Assembly: GCF_033115175.1 (NCBI RefSeq)
Contig: NC_084836.1
Span: 67,937,297 to 68,001,296 of the forward strand
Direction of reading: 5' to 3'
Source of the DNA: Lepus europaeus
Taxonomy: Eukaryota; Chordata; Mammalia; Lagomorpha; Leporidae
Length of the DNA stretch: 64,000 nt
Part shown: positions 55,911 through 64,000 of the stretch, piece after piece
How the letters are laid out: the number at the start of each line of letters is the position of its first letter
Position numbering within the stretch: position 1 is the first letter of the stretch
Position numbers and translations under genes: made by a program
Notes under the pieces: generated by a model
Databases searched by the model: none
What the model was told of the DNA's origin: nothing
What the model saw: the letters and a program-made list of their open reading frames with translations, nothing else

Positions 55911-57881
55911 GCACTGGTGGGCTTTGTCCCCTCCCTGAGGGTCATGTTGCGCAGCCCCTCCCAGGGAGCAGAGGCAGGACAGCGGGGAACAGGGAGAAGG
56001 GCAGGCAGAGAGGGGTAGTGGTTTCCCCATTTCATCTAAAGAGTTCTAAGCCCCTCCCCACCACCTGGCATGAGTTCAAGACCAAGGTGGCTTCCGAAGG
56101 TAAGCAGTGACTGTCTTGGGAGCGATTGCCACGAAGACGGCTCACCGCCTTGGAACGAGGCAACCCCTCCCAGACGGCAGCTGCCCGACGCTTGCCTGCT
56201 TCCTGTAGCAGCTGCTGTAAAGTGTCCCAAGCTGTCTGGGTCATGTCTGAGTCTGTGTCCCGTCTCACGTTCCGGGTGGGCAGCCTTGCACGGGTGGGCT
56301 CTGGGAGCAGGTGCTTGTGGCCCACGGTGAGTCGGCTGAACCACCCCATTTCTGCTCTCAGGCTGTGGTCCTGGCCACCACGGTGCCCACCCTCTGGCCT
56401 GGACACCATTGGGGTGCTCTTCTGTGTCTGGAGAGCCCGAGGGAACGTCATCCTCAAGGGTCTGCCTACAATTTCATTCCCGCCTACAGCACCAATTTGC
56501 TGTCTGTCTGGCTGGCTGTCTCAGCCTCACCCTCGCCATTAACCCAGTTTCCCACGCGCGCCTGTGGGACGCTCACCCAAGGCCGAGCAATAAGCCACAG
56601 GACCCCCACACACATACACACACACCCTCCATCCCCACCATCACCCAGAGGGTCCTCATAACACTCATCCCCTCCCCCACTGCTCCGGGCACCAAGGTCA
56701 AGACTACGGAAAAAGGGAGCCATGTACAATGGCACGTAGAGGCGTCTGGAGTTGCAGCCTCCTGATCTCCAGGGGCTGGGGACCAGGGACAGAGAGCGTG
56801 CAGGCAGCGGATGCCTGATTCCTAACCCAGGCTTCTCTGCCATGGAGCAGCACAGCACAGACACGTCCCAGGTCTGGAACTGAACCCCGGCATGTCCCCC
56901 TGTGAGCGACCTGCCAACACAGCTTCTCACTGCCCTTATCTGCCCATCGGGAGGCTGTCCTAAGAATTGCATGGACTCAGTGGCCACTCGAAGAATGTCA
57001 CCCCTCTTAGGATGATTAGCTTGATTCTGCCTGGAAGGCAAAGTGGTGTCAGCCCCCCACCCCCCGCCATCCCCTGGGATGCTTTCCCCGGCAGGACTGG
57101 TAAAAAGAGGTGTTGGGGGGGAGCCTCTGGACATCTCCAAGGGGCTGTGTATGATGCCCGGCTGCTGGGCAGAAAGGTGGAATCCCAGACCCACCTGAGG
57201 GCAGCCACTGTCGCCAGGGATGTCCTGGAACAGGGCAGACTCCAGCTGCTCCAAGGATGCTCAGGGTGGAATGGGAGGCAGGGAAGAGAACTGGGGACAT
57301 GGAACCCCAGACCTAAGGGCCCAGAGCATGTTGGGGGGAATCGTCTTTTCCTCTCTTCTCCTGCAGAAAAGGGCTCTCTTTGGGAGTCGCCTGCACTGCT
57401 CTTGGACCCACGGACCTTAGACAGAAGCCTCCGTTCCCCAGGGCCTGTTCACGCTCAAGGACCTGTCTGCTACCAGGCGGCGTCTCCCACCCCGAAAGCC
57501 TCCGTCCCTGGAAATGTCTTGGAAAAGACGTGGAGACAGCCCTGGGGCAATGGAGCAGCCATGAGTGCATCTAATTTGCGCCCCATTGCCCCCAGCCAGC
57601 CAGGGGGCTCTGAGTCACTGCGCTCCTTCCTCTCCTGTGAAATCCCTAGAAGCTTGACTGTCCCTGTCCTCCAGGCTGAGCCCCTGGGGTGGGGGCACAC
57701 CCTGTCTGGCCGCCCCAATCTTCAGAGCCCCCCAGCCCCGATCCTCAGTTCCTCCTCCATGCTCCGAGCTCCCCTAATTACCCACCTTGCTCCTTGGCAG
57801 CTGCCAATGGCCCAAGCTCATAAACCTCATTTAATGGTGATTTGGGGTTTGACCCAGCTCAACCCTCCACTCCGTTCCCAG

Positions 57882-57887
57882 ATAAAA
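57882..57887 (+). promoter_or_regulatory. TATA-like box of KRT82
   Basis: ATAAAA in ccagATAAAAgggggc, 82 bases before the start codon. A homeodomain-type core TAATTA lies about 105 bp upstream (57775-57780); hair keratins are known homeobox (HOXC13) targets, but this site is only a motif match. Confidence 0.8.
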
Positions 57888-57963
57888 GGGGGCAAGCCGA
57901 GCCCTGACTCCATCCTTTCTGCTCTCGCTCTCCCCTCCAGAGCCACATCTCTCCTCTCCTGCT

Positions 57964-60900
57964 ATGTCTTGCCGTTCCATCCAGCTGGGCTCCAGATGCG
58001 GCAGCCGGGGCTTTAGCTCCTGCTCAGCCATCGTGCCCCGGCTGGTCACTCACTACGCAGTGAGCAGCGGCTCGTGCCGGTACGGGGGTACCGGGGGTCT
58101 CCGCACCCTGTGCTACCCCAGCTCACGGAGCCTGTGCAATGTGGGCTTCGGGAGGCCCCGGGTGGCCTCCAGGTGTGGTCTGCCTGCCTTCGGGTACCGA
58201 ACGGGAGGCCCCTGCGGGTCTCCTGCCTCCATTGCCCCTGTCACCATCAACGAGAACCTGCTGGTGCCGCTGGCGCTGAAAATCGACCCGACCGTGCAGA
58301 AGGTGAAGAGGGATGAGAAGGAGCAGATCAAGGGCCTCAACAACCGCTTTGCTTCCTTCATCAACAAGGTGAGGGGCCTGGGGCAGGCGGGAGGCGGGCT
58401 CCCAGGTCTGGCCAGGATTCTGGAGAGAGACGAACAAGAGAGACGCTAGTCCCTCTGCCAGTCCCCGGTGACAGCTGGTTAAACCAGCCCCAGAACCGTG
58501 CATTTCTGCTTCCCAGTCCTTTTTCAAATACGTCCTCTCTCTCTCTCTCTCTCTCTGCATCCTGTCTGACCACATTACCAAGGCTGCCTGAGGTTAGACC
58601 GCGAGAGGGACTTCCCAGCCCTACCGGGAGGAATGCCCAACAGGCAAGGCCATGCCCGACCTGATGAGGCTGGGTGACCGAGCTGGGTGGACCCTGTGGG
58701 CCTGAAGGGCTTGTGACCCCAGACTTTGCCACCAAGTAGGGCTGAGGTCAGACAAGAGTGGGGCACTCAGAGCTGGTAGCACCCGGTGGCCCTCACCAAG
58801 GTCTTGTAGGTGTCAGCTCCAGAGTCATAGCTGTGTGGGCAAGGAAGGGCATAGGCCTGGCTTGTCATCCCTTGGCTACCCAGGCGGGGGACAGGGGATG
58901 GGTACACACCCAAGAGCTGCAGAAGGAACTTATTTAATCCCTTAGAGTTTTCTCGCTTTTTTTTTTTTTTTTTTTTTTTTTTGTTCTGGGATTCACTCTC
59001 CAAATGTCCACAAGAGCCAGGGCTGGGCTCAGGCCAGAGCCAGGAGCTCAGTGTAGGTGTTCCAGGTAGACAGCAAGTTTAAGCCATGCTTGCTGTCTGG
59101 GAACGTCTGTGTTAGCAGGAAGCCGAAGCCAGGATCCAGAGGCAGGATTAGAACCTGGGCACTCTGATGGGAGATGGAGGCCTTTTAACCACTAAGCCAG
59201 ACGCCAGCTCCCAGAATGTTCCAAGTTGAAGTTCTGGTTATAAACACCTTCCAGCCACTTGGGCCTGTTCTCCAGCTGTACTGTGTCAAGAATGACCACC
59301 GTGGTGGTGTTCCTTCCTCTGCAGTGTTGGGGAGGGGGGAACCCCAGATAGGGACTAGAGACCACGCCTCCATTTTCCCGGGACTAGCTAGGGGCCATGG
59401 GGGACTCACCCCCTGCCCCTAGTCTCCATTTCCAAAGCAGAGAGAGTGAGGAGGTGGGCCAGCTGCCGCCCCCATCACTGTACCCCTGGGGAAAGAGGGG
59501 GTCCCAGGATAAAGTCCTGGATCCCTTCCCCCAAGGGGTCCCGGGCTGCCGGGCATCACACAAGCTGGCGCTGGGGTGGAGGTTCGCAGAGCGCTCACCC
59601 AGCACACTGGGGCCAGTCTACACAGAGCCCAAGCAGTGCTAGGGTGGCACTGTGTTGGGAGGGAGGGCAGCCACTCATTCCACGGCCCTCCTCACGCACG
59701 GCCCCCGCGCTGCGCCCCCCACCCCCTACCCTACAGGTGCGCTTCCTGGAGCAGAAGAACAAGCTGCTGGAGACCAAGTGGAACTTCATGCAGCAACAGA
59801 GGTGCTGCCAGAACAACATCCAGCCCCTCTTCGACGCCTACATCAACAGCCTGCGCAGGCAGCTGGACGCCGTGTCCGGGGAGCGCGGGCGGCTGGAGGC
59901 GGAGCTCTGCAGCTTCCAGGACACGCTGGAGGCCTACAAGAAAAAGTGAGCCAGCCGCACAAGGCAGCTGGGCCTCGGCCACTCTGTCCGTGAAGTGGCA
60001 GGGCCGGGGAGGGGGAGGTGGAAGCGGGATCGCTGGCTGGTGTCAGGACGGTTGCTGGGAGCGGGCGGGCAGAGCAATTGGCAGCGGTGCGTTCGCACTG
60101 GGCCCCTGCCCCAGGCAAACCCTCTGGGACCTGGCAGCCATCTTGATCTCCCTGCTGTCAGCCCTCTCTCGGGGAAACGCACTTTCTCCTGTCTGGTTTG
60201 GAGCCCCAGGGCTCAGCTCCCAGCCACCACCTGCTGGTTCTGCCTTTGCGCCCATCAGTACCTGTGCACAGCCTGGCCCACTTTCTATCTCCCAAACAGA
60301 CCCCAGGCCTCTCCCCTCCCAGCTGCACCCCTGCCATCCCTTCTGCCTGGTCAGCCCTGTCTCAGCTTTGCTCTGCACCCCCCACTCCCCAGGGCTGGGG
60401 AAGAACCTGTCCTCCACCCTGCCACCCCTGTCCCCTGAGGACAAACCCCAGGCCTGAGCAGGTGTTGTTGCTAAGCACGGGTCAGCGCAGAGCCTGCTGG
60501 GAAGGAGTGTCCATGCTTGCAAGGGGCTGAGGCCCAGATCGGCGGCCTCCGTGCTTAGGCATCCGGGACCAGGGTCTGTCATGGTTGAGGCTTGAGGGAG
60601 ACACATTTCCAACAGGGAGACACATGCAAATATATTGAGAGCAACGGATCACGGGGAGGCGGGTCCGTGGAGTGGAGCCTTGTCGGGGTGTAGATGCCAG
60701 AGGCTGTATTGGGAGGTGGGATGCTCTGGGGCAGGACTGCCGCTCTCCTCATCCTGGGGCAGATGAGGCACGGAGAGGCCGAGTCGCTTACCCAGCACGT
60801 GGCACAGCCAGGCAGCGGGGCCCCGAGCCCAGTGCCAAGAGCATGCAGAGCAGCTCTGGGAAGGAGAGAGAGGTGGACATCAGAGCGGGGCGAGCACTGG

Positions 60901-63900
60901 GCTGTGGTCGCTCGCCAAGCCCTGCACGCTGAGTCCCTGTGCCTTTCGGGGAGCAGTGGCAAGTGGGCTAGGGAGCTCATGGGGAGGGGGGAGGCATGGC
61001 GGAAGCTACACAGCCGGCCACCTCTGGGACAGGCTGTAATTGCTACCTCTGCAACCAGCCCACTGCAGCGGGGGAGGCTCGGGGACTGCAGGCAGTCTCA
61101 CCTGGCAGAGTGGGCGGGGCTCCAGAAGTGGGCCAGGATGGGACTGGCCTGCAGGGGGACTTACCGGGGCTGACTCATCGTGGGCCAGGCTCCTGGGGGC
61201 TGCAGGGGACAGGAGGAGTAGGAGGGGAGGAGGTAAAGTTGGAGAAGCCGCTGGGGGAGACTTGGTAATAACCACATGCCCTGAGCCGGGGAGCTGGGGG
61301 CTGCCCAGACTCCGTGGGGCATCCACGTGGGGACAGGCAGCGTGGTCCCGAGCCTGACCCACGGCAACCCGCTCCCTGTCCTCCTGCCAGGTATGAAGAG
61401 GAGGTCTCCCTGCGGGCCAGTATTGAGAATGAGTTTGTCACCCTGAAGAAGGTGAGAGTGGCCACCCAGGCTGGCGGGGCAGAGGGAGGACCCCCAGCCC
61501 AGGGCAGGGCCCACGAGTGTCCCCGACCCCCTCACCCCACTGAAGGATCTCTGGCTCCTCCAATTCCTGTGCCAGCCGCCCCTCCCCCTTCCCCCACCCA
61601 GAAAAGGAAGGCCAGCCTCCAGTGCCCCCTTGCAAGGGGCTGGGGATTGGCCTGGCCTCGGGTCCACCACTGCCCACGTAGCTGGAGACGTGGCTAGTGC
61701 CGCATCGCAGAGCAGAAACCCTGAGTCAGACCCCCCACACACACACACAGGGGTGCCTGGGGAGGGGGGTTGGTGGTGCTCGGAGAGGGTAGGGGGTAGC
61801 CTGCGACCCTGGCGCAGCCCCGCCCAGGCCATGCTCCTCTTTCTGCCCCACTGCAGGAGGTAGACACTGTCTTCCTGGTGAAGGCTGATCTGGAGACCAA
61901 CCTGGAGGCCCTCGTGCAGGAAATCAACTTCCTGAAAAACTTGCACGAGGAGGTACATGTCGTCTGCCACCTGCTCGCCCTGGGGTCCTGCGGGGGCTGT
62001 GGGGGCAGGGAGAGCAGTGGGCAGGGGCGCGTCCACCTGGCACGCACGCGTCAGGCCAAGCAGGTGCAGCCATCTGCATGGGATTCCCGGAAGTCCGACT
62101 GTCCAGGCCTCTGGCTTTTGGGCACCCCTGAGAAAGCCCCTCCTCTCCCCCGAGACTCGGGGTCATTGGAATAGTCCCAGGCCCCCTTCCTCCTGCCCCT
62201 CGCCCCCTTGGTGAGCTCACATCTCCTCCCCCGGTGCCCCTCCCCCAGGAGATCCAGCTGCTGCAGTCTCAAATTTCTGAGACCTCGGTCATCGTGAAGA
62301 TGGACAACAGCCGGGACCTGGATGTAAATGACATCATTACCGAGATCAAGTCCCAGTATGATGACATCGTGAGCCACAGCAAGGCCGAGGCTGAGGCCTG
62401 GTACCAGTCCCGGGTGAGGACCTGGGGGCCGCGGGGCTCGGGCAGAAGGGGACCTCAGGGGCAAGAGGAAACCAGGTGGAAGTGGTTGCGGAGCTAATGA
62501 GGGCCACACCAGAGCCAGGGAACCCCATAAACCCTAGCGCCTCTCCCTCCTGCCAGGCCCCAGGAGGGCCCCCTACCCCCCGCCCAAGACGGCCCAGGCC
62601 TGTGATCAGGTGCCCGGCCGTGTTTACCTGAGACTCTCTGCGGGCAGCGTTCAGTAAACACCAGCGGTGCTGGCACAGAGGACCACGTGGGCGGGGGCTG
62701 GCAGCGTGGGGATGTTACGCACGGTGGAGAGAAACAGTGATTAAGGCAGCCCCAGACTCGGTAATTAGGGCTTTGCTGGGAGGCCAGCGGATGCCCCTGG
62801 GGGCAACTCCGATGGATGACTGTCATCTCAGCCGCCCCTGCCCGGACCGTGCAATTGTTGTCAGTGCGAGCAGCTGCTCACGGCCTCACATTCAGCTGCT
62901 TCCTCCGCTTCCGTCCTGTGCCACCCACAGTCCCAGAGCAGGAGGGACAACAGGGAGCCAAGCAGATGGCCAAGCAATGCCCCCAAGCCATGCTCTGCCT
63001 GTTTTCACAGCCAGTTCTTACTTTCTCCGTGGTAACCAGAAATACAAAGATAACCTGCCTAGGCTGACGTGGGGACCCAGGGTCCCCCCCACTTTCCATT
63101 CCACCACCTTGAACGTGCACCTGCCCGCTCAAGGTGCCTCTCGTCCCAAGACAGCTGCAGGAGCTGCGGGAGCCTCACAGGTTCCCACCAGGCAGGAAGA
63201 AGGAGAACAGAGAGGGAGCTGTCGGAGAAGCCCGCCCAGCAATGGCCACAGACACTGTGCTGAGACCGAGCTCATGGCTCGGCTCCCTGTTGGGAAAGAA
63301 GAGCGGGTATCTCTCGGGCAACTGCAGGCTTCCCCACAGGAACCAAGTCACACAATAGCCAGGACCTGCTTCTGGGCTCCCCTCTCTTGTGTCCTGATGT
63401 CTGCCCAAAGTGCTCCCAAACGCAATCAGAAAAGTGGCTCCTCTTCAGCAAGCTGCGTGCGCAGTCTGCACCGACTGTCCGTGCAGATGTTGCATTCAGA
63501 GCGCAAAGATTCGGTGGTGCTGGTCCGAGGCGGGAGTTTGGTGGTTTTGAGGGAGAAACAAGCAAAATCACTCTTCTTGACGGGCAGGCACGGTCTGACC
63601 TCAAGTCCATGGCCTGGGCACAGAAACCTCTGCAGAGAGTCCTCGGGACACTCCAGGTTCTGGGGCAGAGAAGAAAGCAGCAGGTGCAAGGGGTAGGGGA
63701 ATGTGGAGAACCTCACCGGCCTGCAAAGCTCCGGCTGGGCCAGTGAGGTGGGAGCAAGGAGCGACCCTCACGCAGACCCCAAACTAGAGGAGATTTGGAA
63801 CAGAGACCGGGAGCAGAGCAGGTGCATGGGAATCAGCGCGCCCGGGCGGCCACCAGAGGGCGGCAGAGCGAGGGCGCGGGGCAAAGCCCCCCACCCCCGG

Positions 63901-64000
63901 GGACGGGGGCTGACCTCTCTGCCCCGCACACAGTACGAGGAGATGCGGCTGACGGCCGGAAACCACTTCAACAACCTCCGTAGCCTCAAGAATGAGATCC
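57964..64000 (+). CDS. KRT82: Keratin, type II cuticular Hb2 (KRT82), partial at window end
   Basis: Exons 57964-58368, 59737-59945, 61391-61451, 61857-61952, 62249-62413, and 63934 to beyond 64000; about 334 of roughly 513 residues. The short Cys-rich head ([51 protein letters not shown]) matches human K82 closely and lacks the Gly loops of K6/K75. Exon 2 is 209 bp, not 215, the size usual for hair keratins, and encodes [23 protein letters not shown]. Helix initiation motif [11 protein letters not shown] at 125-135; exon 5 has [20 protein letters not shown]. It is a hair-cuticle trichocyte keratin that pairs with type I hair keratins and is crosslinked through cysteines. The start is the first ATG after the TATA box. 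Exons 7-9 and the tail lie outside the window. Confidence 0.95.
58955..59214 (-). mobile_element. Old CSINE in KRT82 intron 1, antisense
   Basis: Poly-T of about 27, then gattcactctccaaatgtccacaagagccagggctggg, and a head ending ccttttaaccactaagccagacgccagctccc. Older subfamily. Confidence 0.75.
60735..60850 (-). mobile_element. MIR in KRT82 intron 2
   Basis: ggggcagatgaggcacggagaggccgagtcgcttacccagcacgtggcacagcc follows the antisense MIR core. Confidence 0.65.

Larger units (their letters stand above)
52660..57880. other. KRT75-KRT82 spacer, no intact gene seen
   Basis: About 5.2 kb. Contains CCA/ACC simple repeats (54190-54215, 54369-54386), a MIR-like tail (55510-55635), and a short Gly-rich keratin-like relic (55800-55910). 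Open frames up to 349 codons (56967-58016) run across the KRT82 promoter and are not credible genes. Confidence 0.65.

Noticed and set aside
56967-58016. 349-codon open frame before KRT82
   Set aside because: It crosses the KRT82 TATA box, 5' UTR and start codon in another frame and has no family similarity.

Overview
This is a mammalian genomic window holding part of the type II (basic) keratin gene cluster. The organism is almost certainly a lagomorph, most likely the European rabbit. At least 15 copies or fragments of the lagomorph-specific tRNA-derived C-repeat (CSINE) family lie between and inside the genes, and old mammalian MIR/L2 remnants are also present. The gene order KRT6-KRT6-KRT6-KRT75-KRT82, all on the + strand, matches the order along the transcribed strand of the human 12q13 cluster (KRT6A/C/B, KRT75, KRT82).

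Layout. 1-27.5 kb: three tandem units of about 10.3-11.1 kb (unit starts at or before 1, 10254 and 21368), each with a complete nine-exon KRT6 gene: copy 1 at 2404-6152, copy 2 at 13054-16849, copy 3 at 23562-27323. All three have a TATATAAA box, intact splice sites, no internal stop, and 563, 565 and 563 residues. Copies 1 and 2 share one type of 3' end; copy 3 has a different one. 27.8-43.6 kb: a gene-free interval full of CSINE insertions, some inserted beside or into others. 43.76-52.33 kb: KRT75 (companion-layer keratin, 551 aa, nine exons). 52.7-57.9 kb: a spacer with a possible keratin tail relic. 57.96-64.0 kb: the first five exons and the start of exon 6 of KRT82, a hair-cuticle keratin cut by the window end.

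Biology. All five products are type II intermediate-filament subunits that pair one-to-one with type I keratins encoded elsewhere. KRT6 is the stress-, wound- and appendage-induced epithelial keratin (usual partners K16/K17), KRT75 marks the hair-follicle companion layer, and KRT82 the hair cuticle. The window therefore runs from the epithelial to the hair-keratin part of the cluster.

The main points of interest are evolutionary. The KRT6 gene bodies are almost identical while their spacers are much more diverged, which suggests gene conversion. KRT75 exon 7 contains 158 bp identical to KRT6, which suggests conversion between different keratin genes. A solo ERV2/ERVK-like LTR fossil with a perfect 6-bp target duplication lies about 560 bp upstream of the KRT6 copy 2 TATA box only. 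I saw no non-keratin protein gene, RNA gene or novel system that the sequence supports.
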